Source of the DNA: Xylanibacter ruminicola
GTDB lineage: Bacteria > Bacteroidota > Bacteroidia > Bacteroidales > Bacteroidaceae
DNA: 64,000 nt
Reading direction: 5' to 3'
Assembly: GCF_900107775.1 (NCBI RefSeq)
Contig: NZ_FNRF01000001.1
Coordinates: 372,001 to 436,000 of the forward strand
In this document: piece by piece, positions 38,021 through 48,970 of the stretch
Numbering within the stretch: the stretch's first letter is position 1
How the letters are laid out: each line of letters starts with the position of its first letter
The notes under the pieces: model-generated
Database searches by the model: none
Told to the model about the DNA's origin: nothing
Seen by the model: only the letters and a program-made list of their open reading frames with translations
Made by a program: the position numbers and the translations under genes

Positions 38021-39913
38021 ATGGAAAAACAACTTGATTCGCCGATATTGGCACTACAGAAACAACGGCAACTGCTACAGATGGAGTATGAGGCCGAGAA
38101 AGAAGAATTCCGCCAGCAGACAGAACAAATGGGGCTGCAGCGGAAGATAAAACGTGGTGACGTATGGTTTCCGCTCACCGTTAGCAAAACCTATTACAAC
38201 TCGCTGAACCAACGCGTTATAGAGGTTTTAAGACAAACCGACGAGGAGATTGAACATAATTTTGAATATGGCAAGCCCGTAGTTTTCTTCAGTGTGGATG
38301 CCGAGGGGAAAATCAGCTATTATAAGATGACAGCCAGTGTGAGCTATGTAGACGGCAACAGAATGGTTGTAGCTGTGCCCGATGGCATGGGACTAGTGGA
38401 GATACAGAGTGCCGAAAAGTTAGGTGTACAACTCTTCTTCGACGAGACCAGCTATAAGATGATGTTTGATGCACTTGACAGAGTGATGAGCGCCAAAGGA
38501 CGATTAGGCTATCTACGCGACCTGTTTTATAACAGACAGAAGGCTGAGACATTCAACTTTAGTGCACTACACTTCTCGTATCTGAATGCCACACAGGAGG
38601 ATGCTGTCAACAAGGTGCTGAGAGCCAAGGATGTAGCCATTGTGCACGGACCTCCAGGAACCGGCAAGACAACCACACTAGTTGAAGCCATCTACGAAAC
38701 GTTGATGCGCGAAAGCCAAGTATTGGTGTGTGCTCAAAGCAACATGGCAGTTGACTGGATATCAGAGAAATTAGTCGACCGTGGCGTAAACGTCCTGAGA
38801 ATAGGCAACCCTACCCGCGTGAACGACAAGATGCTATCGTTTACCTACGAGCGCCGCTTTGAAGCCCATCCCGACTATGAGATGTTGTGGGCATTAAGAA
38901 AAGCCATACGTGAGGTTCGAGCCAATCGCAAAAGAGGCGACCAGAAATTTCACCAAAAGGTGGAGCGTCTGAAAGAGCGTGCCACCGAACTGGAAATGCG
39001 TATCAAGAACGATCTGTTCAGCGAAGCGCGTGTGATTGCCTGCACCTTGGTAGGCTCGGCCAATAAAGTGCTTGATGGTCAGAAGTTCGGCACTTTATTT
39101 ATTGACGAAGCAGCCCAAGCGCTCGAAGCCGCCTGCTGGATACCCATGCGACGTGTATCGAGAGTGATACTGGCTGGCGACCACTGTCAGCTGCCACCCA
39201 CCGTTAAATGCTACGAAGCCTTAAAGGCAGGATTAGGAAAAACGCTGATGGAGCGCATTGCTGAGAACAAGCCTGAAGTGGTAACGCTGCTGAAAATGCA
39301 ATACCGCATGAACGAAGAGATTATGCGATTCTCGAGCGACTGGTTTTACAACAACCAGGTGGAAAGTGCACCAGATGTTAAATACCGCAGCATTCTGGAC
39401 CTGGATATACCGATGACCTGGATAGACACCTCACAATTTGATTTCCCCGAGGAGAGCGGCATCACTTTCAAAGAAGAGTTTGTGGGCGAAACTTTCGGAC
39501 GTATCAATAAGGCTGAGGCAGAATTAACCATGCTGGCCTTGCAACAGTATTTTGAAAAGATTGGCAAGGAACGCATACTTGAAGAGCGCATAGACGTGGG
39601 TGTTATTTCACCCTATCGCGCCCAAGTACAGTATCTGCGCCAACAACTGAAAAAGCGCGAATTCTTCAAGCCTTTCAAAAGTCTTATCAGCATAAATACC
39701 GTAGATGGATTCCAAGGGCAGGAACGCGACATCATTATGATTTCACTGGTACGTGCCAACGACCAGGGGCAGATAGGTTTCTTGCGCGATTTGCGCCGTA
39801 TGAATGTAGCCATCACCCGTGCCCGAATGAAACTAATCATACTTGGAGATGCTTCGACACTGACTCGTCATCCATTCTATAAGAAGCTCTACGATTACAT
39901 AGAAGCCCTATAA
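38021..39913 (+). CDS. Superfamily 1 DNA/RNA helicase (UPF1/SMUBP2-like)
   Basis: ATG 38021 is chosen; the frame extends upstream into the promoter. About 630 residues. A Ser/coiled N-terminal region and a beta-barrel segment (1B-like, RGDVWFPLTVSKTYYNSLNQ) precede the SF1 motor: Q-like LNATQEDAV, Walker A HGPPGTGKTTTLVEAI, AQSNMAVDWISEKL (Ia), IDEAAQALEAACWIPM (Walker B), LAGDHCQLPPTV (III), LLKMQYRMNEEIMRFSSDWFY (IV), ISINTVDGFQGQERDIIMISLVRAN (V) and MNVAITRARMKLIILGD (VI). The order matches the UPF1/IGHMBP2 group, which unwinds DNA or RNA 5' to 3'. Physiological role in Bacteroidales is not established. Confidence 0.93.
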   Translation: MEKQLDSPILALQKQRQLLQMEYEAEKEEFRQQTEQMGLQRKIKRGDVWFPLTVSKTYYNSLNQRVIEVLRQTDEEIEHNFEYGKPVVFFSVDAEGKISYYKMTASVSYVDGNRMVVAVPDGMGLVEIQSAEKLGVQLFFDETSYKMMFDALDRVMSAKGRLGYLRDLFYNRQKAETFNFSALHFSYLNATQEDAVNKVLRAKDVAIVHGPPGTGKTTTLVEAIYETLMRESQVLVCAQSNMAVDWISEKLVDRGVNVLRIGNPTRVNDKMLSFTYERRFEAHPDYEMLWALRKAIREVRANRKRGDQKFHQKVERLKERATELEMRIKNDLFSEARVIACTLVGSANKVLDGQKFGTLFIDEAAQALEAACWIPMRRVSRVILAGDHCQLPPTVKCYEALKAGLGKTLMERIAENKPEVVTLLKMQYRMNEEIMRFSSDWFYNNQVESAPDVKYRSILDLDIPMTWIDTSQFDFPEESGITFKEEFVGETFGRINKAEAELTMLALQQYFEKIGKERILEERIDVGVISPYRAQVQYLRQQLKKREFFKPFKSLISINTVDGFQGQERDIIMISLVRANDQGQIGFLRDLRRMNVAITRARMKLIILGDASTLTRHPFYKKLYDYIEAL

Positions 39914-39952
39914 AAAACTTCATAAATGTTTGCGAGTTTCGTTTTTTTATAT

Positions 39953-39960
39953 TACTTTTG
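39953..39960 (+). promoter_or_regulatory. -7 promoter element of the GNAT gene
   Basis: TACTTTTG with only 5 bases before the ATG at 39966; the transcript would begin at or next to the start codon. Confidence 0.55.
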
Positions 39961-39965
39961 CACCT

Positions 39966-41096
39966 ATGATAAAGATAAAAAGGGTTGAAACTAAGCGTGA
40001 GCTTAAGCAGTTCGTACAGTTCTATTACGACCTGTACAGGGGATGCGACAGTGCTGTGCCCTATCTCTTTTCAGATGAGATGTCAACGCTTCGCCGCGAT
40101 AAGAACCCTTCGTTTGAATGCTGTGAAGCAGAATATTTCTTAGCATACAAGAATGGAGAGATTGCAGGACGCGTGGCTGCCATCATTAACCATCGCGCCA
40201 ATGAGCGCTGGGGGTGCCGACAGGTACGCTTCGGTTGGTTCGACTTTATCGACGACCCCGAAGTGAGTACAGCGCTCCTGAAAGCTGTAGAAGACTGGGG
40301 CAAAGCAAAAAGCATGACAGAGATTGCCGGTCCGTTAGGCTTTATCGATACCGACCGCGAGGGCATGCTTGTTGATGGATTCGACCAGTTATCTACCATG
40401 TACATTAATTACAACTACCCCTACTATCCTCAGCACATGGAGCAGAAGGGGGGATTCGTTAAGGACAACGACTATGTAGAATGCAAGGTAAAAGTACCTG
40501 AAGTAGTGCCTGCCAAGTTTGCCAAAATTACCGAAATGGTACGTAAGCGCTATGGCTTGAGGGTGCACAAGTTTACCCGCAAGGAACTGGTAAGCGATGG
40601 CTGGGGCCGCGAGGTATTCCATCTGCTGAATGCAACCTACAAGGATTTGTACGGATTCTCGGAACTTTCACAACACCAGATAGACAAACTGGTGAACGAT
40701 TACATTAAGATTGCCGACCTGAACCTGGTTACAGGAATTATGGACGGCGATAAAATGGTGGGATTTGGTGTAACCTTCCCCTCGTTCTCACGTACCCTCC
40801 AGCGCACTCGCGATGGCCGATTCCTGCCTTTTGGTTGGTGGGAATTGCTGAAAACACTGAAATGGCATAACACCGATACCGTCGACCTGTTACTGATAGG
40901 TGTACTACCCGAGTATCGTGGCAAAGGTGCCAACGCCCTGATTTTCGACGACCTGATTCGCCAGTTCCAGCGCTATGGCTTTAAATGGGCAGAAACAGGT
41001 CCACAGATGGAGACCAACGAGGGTGTACTCTCGCAGTGGCAGTATCTGGATACCACTATTCACAGACGACATCGTTGTTATCGTAAAAAGATATAG
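39966..41096 (+). CDS. GNAT-fold N-acetyltransferase-like protein (YghO-like)
   Basis: ATG 39966 is chosen because the -7 element lies inside the longer frame; 376 residues. It resembles the large GNAT-like proteins with an N-terminal domain (IKRVETKRELKQFVQFYYDLYRG; PSFECCEAEYFLAYKNGEIAGRVAAIINHRANE) and a C-terminal acetyl-CoA-type fold (LLLIGVLPEYRGKGANALIFDDLIRQFQRYGFKWAETGPQMETNEG). The PEYRGKGAN segment fits the pyrophosphate-binding loop. The substrate is unknown. The MgtC-family gene starts 2 bases after its stop, so the two form an operon. Confidence 0.82.
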   Translation: MIKIKRVETKRELKQFVQFYYDLYRGCDSAVPYLFSDEMSTLRRDKNPSFECCEAEYFLAYKNGEIAGRVAAIINHRANERWGCRQVRFGWFDFIDDPEVSTALLKAVEDWGKAKSMTEIAGPLGFIDTDREGMLVDGFDQLSTMYINYNYPYYPQHMEQKGGFVKDNDYVECKVKVPEVVPAKFAKITEMVRKRYGLRVHKFTRKELVSDGWGREVFHLLNATYKDLYGFSELSQHQIDKLVNDYIKIADLNLVTGIMDGDKMVGFGVTFPSFSRTLQRTRDGRFLPFGWWELLKTLKWHNTDTVDLLLIGVLPEYRGKGANALIFDDLIRQFQRYGFKWAETGPQMETNEGVLSQWQYLDTTIHRRHRCYRKKI

Positions 41097-41098
41097 TT

Positions 41099-41548
41099 AT
41101 GGACATGACTTGGGAGTTTATATTACGTATATTCGTAGCCGCACTCCTTGGAGGCGCTATCGGACTGGAACGCGAATACCGAGCCAAAGAGGCAGGTTTG
41201 CGCACCCACTTCTTAGTGGCATTAGGCTCGGCAGTGTTTATGATAGTATCAGCTTACGGATTCGACGGCGTTATGAATACGCCCGAACACCGTTGGGATG
41301 TATCGCGTGTAGCCGCCCAGGTTGTATCGGGTATAGGTTTTATCGGCGCCGGCACCATTATCTTCCATAAAAGCGAGAATGTGGTTCGTGGTTTAACCAC
41401 CGCAGCAGGTTTGTGGGTAACAGCTGCCATCGGTCTGGCCTGCGGAGGCGGTATGTATGTACTCTCCATAGCATCCACCGTTTTAGTACTGGTTGGTTTA
41501 GAGGCCTTTAACTTTGTACTTCGAAAAATAGATAAGCATAAGAAATAA
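41099..41548 (+). CDS. MgtC/SapB-family inner-membrane protein
   Basis: A 149-residue membrane protein with about four or five helices. GAAIGLEREYRAKEAGLRTHFLVALGSAVFMIVSAYG is the MgtC signature; VSRVAAQVVSGIGFIGAGTIIF and VRGLTTAAGLWVTAAIGLACGGG follow. The C-terminal cytosolic ACT-like domain of longer MgtC proteins is missing, as in the short SapB type. Family members affect Mg homeostasis or ATP synthase in pathogens; the role here is unknown. It is the last gene before a strong terminator. Confidence 0.92.
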   Translation: MDMTWEFILRIFVAALLGGAIGLEREYRAKEAGLRTHFLVALGSAVFMIVSAYGFDGVMNTPEHRWDVSRVAAQVVSGIGFIGAGTIIFHKSENVVRGLTTAAGLWVTAAIGLACGGGMYVLSIASTVLVLVGLEAFNFVLRKIDKHKK

Positions 41549-41550
41549 AG

Positions 41551-41582
41551 AAGAACCCTCACCGATGGCGAGGGTTCTTTTT
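41551..41582 (+). terminator. Intrinsic terminator between convergent mgtC-type and esterase genes
   Basis: AAGAACCCTC (41551-41560) pairs perfectly with GAGGGTTCTT (41570-41579), with a small inner CC/GG extension and a T-run at 41578-41582. It may serve both directions. Confidence 0.85.
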
Positions 41583-41586
41583 GCTA

Positions 41587-42843
<1,257 letters not shown>

Positions 42844-43950
42844 CTATTTAAAAATACGTTGTGCTAATTGGTGTAAGTTTTTGCGCCAAGTGTACCAAGT
42901 ATGACCGCCAGGAGCGGTGTAGTACTCGTATTTGACGTTGGCAGCATCGAAAAGTTTAAGTGTGGCCAAACCATTCTGGTAGGCGATATCCTCAGGATCA
43001 CCCTGTGTAAATACAAGCTGGCACACGTTTTTCCTGATTCCATCGGCTGCCTTATTAAGACGCTGGCGATAACCCTCAAACTGCTCCTTCTGGGCAGGGA
43101 ACCATCCTGCACTCAGCACCCAGAAATATGCGAACTTATCGTTGTCGTTAAGAATGGTCTCCATCGTTTCCATACCACCCATCGACAGACCAGCCATCGC
43201 ACGGTGGGCCTTATCAGCAACTACACGATAGTTATCTTCAATATAAGGAATGATACTACCTACAAGATCCTGCTCAAACAAGGGCACCTCGTCCATCATG
43301 TTCTTTACAGGGATAGAGCCGTTGGGCATCACTACCACCATAGGCTTCATCTTACCCTCGGCCATCAGATTGTCGAGGATATTACCAGCACAGCCTACAC
43401 CAGGCCACGAGGCATCGTTATCGCCACCGCCATGTATCAGATAAAGCACAGGCAGTTTTTCGGCACTCTTTTCATAACCAGCAGGTGTCCATACATGCAG
43501 TCGGCGCAAAGTTTTTAATACCTTACTATAATAATAGCGCTGGGCAATGGCACCATGAGGGATATCGGCACGCATATCGTAGAACTGCTTGCCATCACCA
43601 ATATTAGCCAAAGCCGAAGTCTCTGCAGAGAGTGCGCCTTTAGGATCCTGCACTTTCACACCATCGACGGTAAAATTATAGCGATAAACGCCATCCTTCA
43701 AATCACTCACAACTGCCGTCCAAACACCATTATCGGCCTTAGTAAACTGCAAGGGTTTGCCCCAAGGCATGGCATCACCGCCAAAGCCAACCTGCTTTGC
43801 GTTAGGAGCATAAATACTGAAAGCCACATTGCCATTACCCAAGTTGCGAACAGGTTGTAGTGTATCGTTAGGTGTTGGCTGCATCTGCCACTGTGCCATC
43901 ATAGGCACAGCGCAGAATGTCAGCGTCATTATTGAAAAGAAATGTTTCAT
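42844..43950 (-). CDS. CE1-like carbohydrate esterase with N-terminal early-set domain
   Basis: A 368-residue exported protein (FFSIMTLTFCAVPMMAQ). It has the same two-domain layout as its neighbour: a beta-sandwich (VAFSIYAPNAKQVGFGGDAMPWGKPL..YRYNFTVDGVKVQDPKG) and an alpha/beta-hydrolase with the intact nucleophile elbow AMAGLSMGGMETM, acid FTQGDPED and PGGHTWYTW. Such proteins next to GH3 or xylan genes are usually called feruloyl or acetyl esterases; the actual ester is not predictable here. The ATG shares one base with the GH3 stop (TAATG), so translation is coupled. Confidence 0.9.
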   Translation of the reverse strand: MKHFFSIMTLTFCAVPMMAQWQMQPTPNDTLQPVRNLGNGNVAFSIYAPNAKQVGFGGDAMPWGKPLQFTKADNGVWTAVVSDLKDGVYRYNFTVDGVKVQDPKGALSAETSALANIGDGKQFYDMRADIPHGAIAQRYYYSKVLKTLRRLHVWTPAGYEKSAEKLPVLYLIHGGGDNDASWPGVGCAGNILDNLMAEGKMKPMVVVMPNGSIPVKNMMDEVPLFEQDLVGSIIPYIEDNYRVVADKAHRAMAGLSMGGMETMETILNDNDKFAYFWVLSAGWFPAQKEQFEGYRQRLNKAADGIRKNVCQLVFTQGDPEDIAYQNGLATLKLFDAANVKYEYYTAPGGHTWYTWRKNLHQLAQRIFK

Positions 43951-46292
43951 TATCGCTTTAACAAGTTAAGTTTTACATTAGGTTTCATCACATTGTTTAC
44001 TTTCTTAGTCCAAGCCTTTACATTTGCAGATGCTTTAGCCTCAATATCGTTGGCCGATGAACAAATCAGGAAGTTGTAGCGACCAGCATCGGTTTTCCAA
44101 GCAGAAGCTTTCTCGTTGAACGATGCTAAGTCCTCTACCTTTACCAGCATGGTAACAGTCTCTGTCTGTCCAGGCTGCAGCAAACTTGTCTTAGCATAGT
44201 TGCGCAGTTCCTTTTCAGGTTTGTTCAGTTTCTTGTTGTTTGGCGCAGCCACAAAGAGCTCCACCACATTGCGTCCAGCCTTCTTACCGGTGTTCTTTAC
44301 ATCAACCTTAACGGTGTAAACGCCATTAGCTTCGCTCACGCTCATATTCTCATAAGCAAAGGTGGTGTAACTCAGTCCGAAGCCGAAGGGATAAGCCACA
44401 GGCTTACCAAAGCTATCAAAGTAACGATAGCCTACGTAGATATCCTCTTCGTAGTTGGTAAAGTCGATATTGGCCTGAGGCTTGCGCTCCTTAGGAGCCT
44501 GATCCTTATTATAACCCCACATAAACATAGCTCCTAAAGTTTTATCATCAACATTGCTGGGGAAGTTCTTATCGGCATAAGCATCGCCATATTTTATCTG
44601 GAAAGTCATAGGCAGCTTGCCGCTGGGGTTCACCTTGCCACTCAGCACATCGGCCACAGCAAATCCACTCTCCTGACCGCCCTGCCAGGTGCAAACCAGA
44701 GCATCAATCTGATTCTGCCAAGAAGCTACATCGATAGGACTACAGATATCCAGCAGTACAAGCACCTGCTTACCCTTGGCATGATAAGCCTCGCTTACAG
44801 CCTTAATAAGCTTGGCCTCGCCCTCTTTCAAGTAGAAGTCGGCTTCGCTGCGATCGGCAGCCTCACCACTTTTACGCCCCAAAGAGATAATGGCCACATC
44901 CGAACCTTCGATAGCAGCATTGAGCTCATCGGCAGTAAACTGCTTCTCATCGGCACGTGCAGGTGGCATGAGTGAGAATGGTGGACGACCATTGGGGAAC
45001 AAACGCTTTTCCTCGGCAGCAATATGCTGGGTGTAAGTACGAATCAGTGGCTTATAAACTTCGTAGCCAGCTGAGCGCATACCCTCAACAAGCGATACGG
45101 TATAGTGACCTACAGAGGTGCCACCAAAACCAGAACCACCCGAAATCCAATTATAAGATGTGCAACCGAACAAAGCCACGCGCTTGCCTGTTAATGGGAG
45201 TATGCCACTATTCTTAAGCAGTACGATACCATCGGCACCTACCTGGCGAACCGTCTGGGCATGCGCTTTCAGATCGGGTTCATTGTTATACTTGTAACCT
45301 TTGAAGTTATGGGTCTTTATCACATATTCCAGAATGCGCTTAACGTTGGCATCGAGCACCTCCATAGGCAGTTTTCCACTCTTAGCAGCCTCAAGGATAG
45401 CCTGATACTGCTTGTCCTGACCAGGCTGCAGCATATCGTTACCAGCCAGCATAGCAGCTACGGCATCGTCGCCAGCATTCCAGTCGCTTACAAACATACC
45501 CTTCCAGCCCCATTCGTCGCGAACGATGGTAGTAAGCAGTTCACGGTTCTGTACGGCGTATGGACCATTCAGCTTATTATAAGAGGTCATAATAGTCCAA
45601 GGATTGCTCTCCTTAACCATTATTTCAAAAGCCTTGAGATAAATCTCACGGAGCGCACGCTGCGACACCTGAGAGATATTGTTATTGCGGTTTGTTTCCT
45701 GGTTGTTAGCCACAAAGTGCTTCGGGCATGCTGCAGTACCCTCGCTCTGCACGCCACGTACATAGCCAGCAGCGATGGTTCCTGAGAGATAAGGATCCTC
45801 AGAGTAATACTCATGGTTGCGCCCACACAATGGGTTACGGATAAGATTCATGGCAGGCGACAGAATCCAGTCGAGCCCGAACTCGCGCACCTCGTTACCG
45901 ATGCCCTGACCAACCTTAAAGGCAGCCTCGCGGTCCCAGGTAGAGGCCAACGTCATCGAAGCCACAAAATCCGTAGGATAGTAATCGTTATGATCCCAGG
46001 CACGAGTGGCATTCATACGCAAGCCTTGCTGAGAGTCGGCACAATAGGTTTCGGGGATACCCAAACGAGCCACCGAGAATGTACTACCGGCTGTACCAGG
46101 GAATTTGGCCTCATCGTTAAAATGCATGCCGCGCCCCAGTACCATGTGGCACTTTTCTTCGAGAGTCATTGCCTTTACAATCTCATCAATGTTTTCAGCC
46201 TTTAACTGCTGGGCAGTTGCATTAAGGCTGCAGCCACACATGGCAGCTACAGCCATTACAACCAAACAAATGTTATGAAACGAAATTTTCAT
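43950..46292 (-). CDS. Glycoside hydrolase family 3 (beta-glucosidase/beta-xylosidase type)
   Basis: A 780-residue exported protein; the N-terminus (CLVVMAVAAMCGCSLNATAQ) may be a plain signal peptide or a lipoprotein signal. The GH3 N-domain has EEKCHMVLGRG, CPKHFVANNQETNR and the nucleophile D270 in GMFVSDWNAG. The C-domain has GADGIVLLKNSGILPL and YVGYRYFDSFGKPVAYPFGFGLSYT, and an Fn3-like C-terminal domain ends the protein (NTGKKAGRNVVELFV). These enzymes release terminal beta-linked glucose or xylose. It leads an operon with two esterases, so acylated hemicellulose oligosaccharides are a plausible substrate. Possible -7 elements lie at 46339-46346 and 46373-46380. Confidence 0.93.
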   Translation of the reverse strand: MKISFHNICLVVMAVAAMCGCSLNATAQQLKAENIDEIVKAMTLEEKCHMVLGRGMHFNDEAKFPGTAGSTFSVARLGIPETYCADSQQGLRMNATRAWDHNDYYPTDFVASMTLASTWDREAAFKVGQGIGNEVREFGLDWILSPAMNLIRNPLCGRNHEYYSEDPYLSGTIAAGYVRGVQSEGTAACPKHFVANNQETNRNNNISQVSQRALREIYLKAFEIMVKESNPWTIMTSYNKLNGPYAVQNRELLTTIVRDEWGWKGMFVSDWNAGDDAVAAMLAGNDMLQPGQDKQYQAILEAAKSGKLPMEVLDANVKRILEYVIKTHNFKGYKYNNEPDLKAHAQTVRQVGADGIVLLKNSGILPLTGKRVALFGCTSYNWISGGSGFGGTSVGHYTVSLVEGMRSAGYEVYKPLIRTYTQHIAAEEKRLFPNGRPPFSLMPPARADEKQFTADELNAAIEGSDVAIISLGRKSGEAADRSEADFYLKEGEAKLIKAVSEAYHAKGKQVLVLLDICSPIDVASWQNQIDALVCTWQGGQESGFAVADVLSGKVNPSGKLPMTFQIKYGDAYADKNFPSNVDDKTLGAMFMWGYNKDQAPKERKPQANIDFTNYEEDIYVGYRYFDSFGKPVAYPFGFGLSYTTFAYENMSVSEANGVYTVKVDVKNTGKKAGRNVVELFVAAPNNKKLNKPEKELRNYAKTSLLQPGQTETVTMLVKVEDLASFNEKASAWKTDAGRYNFLICSSANDIEAKASANVKAWTKKVNNVMKPNVKLNLLKR

Positions 46293-46624
46293 TGTTTAAT
46301 TTATATTTTTTAGTTATTATGAATTTGGTTTCTGGGTGCAAATATACGATAATATTTTGAAACTTGCGAGTGCAAAGGTAAACAATCTTTCAGAATGTTG
46401 CTTTCGATTGCGTACTTTTGTTTTTCACCTATGTTCAAATCAGTTACAACGTTTTCTGATTTGTTCAAAACCGTTCTGATTTGTTCAAAAAAGACCTGCG
46501 TCATTGTTAAAAACAATCCTTAGGTAGATAAAAAACGCTAAAGCACTTGGTTATTACAGATAAATTGCATAATTTTGCATCCGAATTAATTCATTTGCAC
46601 ATTATTTTAACTCAAATTAGAGAT
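46293..46624. promoter_or_regulatory. Divergent control region between the GH3 operon and the first LruC-type gene
   Basis: This 332-base gap holds no gene. On the minus strand TATATTTG (46339-46346) and TACCTTTG (46373-46380) are GH3 -7 candidates. On the plus strand TAATTTTG (46570-46577) could serve the lipoprotein gene at 46625. TTCTGATTTGTTCAAAA occurs twice at 46454-46470 and 46474-46490 (20-base period), and ATGTTCAAATCAG at 46431-46443 is a partly inverted version. These look like operator sites. Confidence 0.55.
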
Positions 46625-48970
46625 ATGAGAAAAAGCCTATCGAATGTAGTCACATTGCTGACGACAGGTTTAGCAATGGTATCCTGCATAGAAAAATACA
46701 GTTATGAGCAGGAGAGAGAAGAACAGGCTCTTAACAACGCAGAGCAAACACTTGGCTTTGCCATTCCCGAAGGACAGGATTGGGTTATGACATCAAAAGC
46801 TACCGCTACAATATCAATTAAAGGTCTGAACGACAACAACTGCACGTTATACGTATTCTCAAACAGCCCTCAGACAGAAGGCTATGGATCGGCACTTGCA
46901 ACCAGCGAGGTTACAAGCACCACAACCGTTATTAACGACATCTTATACCCTTCGCACTTGGAAGGCGTTACCTTAGGTCTGAAGCAGAGCAACGGAAACA
47001 TGACATTTAAATATGTAGATATTGTGGATGGTCAGATTAATGCCACCTACGATTTCAGTGATGCATCCAAGGCTCGCACAAGAAGCATTACCGTTAATGG
47101 AGATAACTACGAGGCATTCAATTTCCCTAGTAACGATGAGCTGAAAGCCGCTTTCCCCACTGCCATCCCTGCTAATGCAGACGAAGTAGCTGATTTGGAA
47201 ACGCTTTATAAAGGAACTACAGTCCAGACACAATATGGTCAAACCACCATGGGGGATTTATATGCCATCTATGCCAATAAGATTGTTGAAGGTTACAATC
47301 TTAAGATAACCAAAAAAGGGAATGGCACTGTAGAGCTCGGTGGCAGCTATCAGAATTCCGGCTGGGATAGTGCTGCTGGAAAGGAAATTGCACGCCCCTA
47401 CAACGTCTATGTAAACGTAGATGGCGATCTAACCATCCGTCGCAATGGCGCCACTCATTTTAAACTGTATATTCTTAAAGGAAATGTAACCTTAGAGAGC
47501 AATTATGGCGAGCAGGCAGGTTCTATCTCTGTAGCCGCAGGCGCAACTCTGAACGACCAGCGTAACAGTGTTGCAGCCAATCAGGGCGTCAAGATATACA
47601 ACCGCGGAACTATCAATGCCACCAACAGCGAAAAATACGACATTGGCAACTTCAGTACTGTTTACAACGAAGGCAAATTTAATATTAGCAGCAAAATGAG
47701 TTACTCGCCTGGTGATGCTAACACATCTTACTTTATCAACTATGGCGATGACGCAGAGCTCTCAGCAGCATCTATGACCCTGAACTCATCGTGCCACTTC
47801 TACAACAGCGGTAAGGTTAATATCACCGACGACACATTTGTTACGCAGTCGGGTATCTACTGGATAAACAATGGCCATTATACCACTGGCACCATGACAT
47901 TAAGTGCCAAAAACGCCACCTTCTATAATTATTGCCAGCTGCTTGTATTAGGCAACGCCCACATGTACGATGGCGAGTTAAACCTGATGAACGACAGTTA
48001 CACAGAGACCAATACAGCCGACTTCGACAATTTTATTGTAAATATGGGCGGAAATGCTGGATTCAATGTAAAGAACGGCAGTAATTGGGGCGCTCAAGGC
48101 GATGGTACATTCCAAGGATTCAGGGCATCGGGCGTGAACAATTATGTACGTCTGGGCGGCAACACAACAGTAGCAGGACACCAATACAGCCTCCAGACAA
48201 CCGGCAATATAACCATTGCCGTAAATAACATTATCGATTTGGGTGCCGGTAACTCTGGCGTTCAGCCCACAGTTCAGTTTAATGAAGGAAAGAAAGAAAT
48301 AGCATTTAGCAAACTGCATGCTACATCTGATGAAAACAGTTGTGGCGCAACATGGAGTTCATCAACCACCGTTGTCACCCCACCTGTAACATCTCAGGTA
48401 TGGACCTACGCTTTTGAAGACAACACCATTTATGGCGACTATGATATGAACGACGTAGTGCTGAAGGTAAGCGAGGATCCCAACAACGAGAATCAGCTGA
48501 TAGTCAAGCTGGTAGCAGCAGGCTGCGAGTTCGACAACGAATTGTATTACGACGAAACGCCCATTATGTTTAAGAACAAGCGCGACGGTGGCGAAACCAA
48601 CGAGGTGCATGCCGCATTCGGTGTAGCCAAGGGTACACTTGTTAACACAGGCGAAGCCAGAAGTACCAGCGCTGATATTGTAGAGACTACGATAACCAAG
48701 CCAGCAGGCTTTAGCTTCCAGAACGCAAAGTTTAATATTGTGCCTCAAGGCGGTAACGACAAAGGCAATCACATTGGCATAGCAACTTCAGGTGCCCCAT
48801 GTGGTATCATGATACCTACCGACTGGCAGTATCCCGAGGAGCGCGAAAGGATTACCAAAGCCTACGCAACCAGCACCCATGAGTTTAAGACATGGGCAAC
48901 CTCAGCCGATCATAGCGAAGCCAAAGACTGGTACAGCTTCCCATCAGGAAAAGTGATGACTAAGAATTAG
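46625..48970 (+). CDS. LruC-domain surface lipoprotein, 781 residues
   Basis: The start is ATG 46625 (MRKSLSNVVTLLTTGLAMVSC), a lipoprotein signal; the frame is open 78 bases further upstream. After a helical segment come long Asn/Gly/Thr-rich repeats in the middle third (FYNSGKVNITDDTFVTQSG, FYNYCQLLVLGNAHMYDG, FINYGDDAELSAASMTL) that look like a beta-helix or beta-solenoid. The last about 200 residues are an LruC/DUF4842-type domain: WTYAFEDNTIYGDYDMNDVVLKV, with the acidic DYDMND motif, then IMFKNKRDGGETNEVHAAFGVAKG and DWQYPEERERITKAYA. The acidic motif may bind calcium; function is unknown. It is tail-to-tail with the next lipoprotein gene, overlapping it by 4 bases. Confidence 0.85.
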   Translation: MRKSLSNVVTLLTTGLAMVSCIEKYSYEQEREEQALNNAEQTLGFAIPEGQDWVMTSKATATISIKGLNDNNCTLYVFSNSPQTEGYGSALATSEVTSTTTVINDILYPSHLEGVTLGLKQSNGNMTFKYVDIVDGQINATYDFSDASKARTRSITVNGDNYEAFNFPSNDELKAAFPTAIPANADEVADLETLYKGTTVQTQYGQTTMGDLYAIYANKIVEGYNLKITKKGNGTVELGGSYQNSGWDSAAGKEIARPYNVYVNVDGDLTIRRNGATHFKLYILKGNVTLESNYGEQAGSISVAAGATLNDQRNSVAANQGVKIYNRGTINATNSEKYDIGNFSTVYNEGKFNISSKMSYSPGDANTSYFINYGDDAELSAASMTLNSSCHFYNSGKVNITDDTFVTQSGIYWINNGHYTTGTMTLSAKNATFYNYCQLLVLGNAHMYDGELNLMNDSYTETNTADFDNFIVNMGGNAGFNVKNGSNWGAQGDGTFQGFRASGVNNYVRLGGNTTVAGHQYSLQTTGNITIAVNNIIDLGAGNSGVQPTVQFNEGKKEIAFSKLHATSDENSCGATWSSSTTVVTPPVTSQVWTYAFEDNTIYGDYDMNDVVLKVSEDPNNENQLIVKLVAAGCEFDNELYYDETPIMFKNKRDGGETNEVHAAFGVAKGTLVNTGEARSTSADIVETTITKPAGFSFQNAKFNIVPQGGNDKGNHIGIATSGAPCGIMIPTDWQYPEERERITKAYATSTHEFKTWATSADHSEAKDWYSFPSGKVMTKN

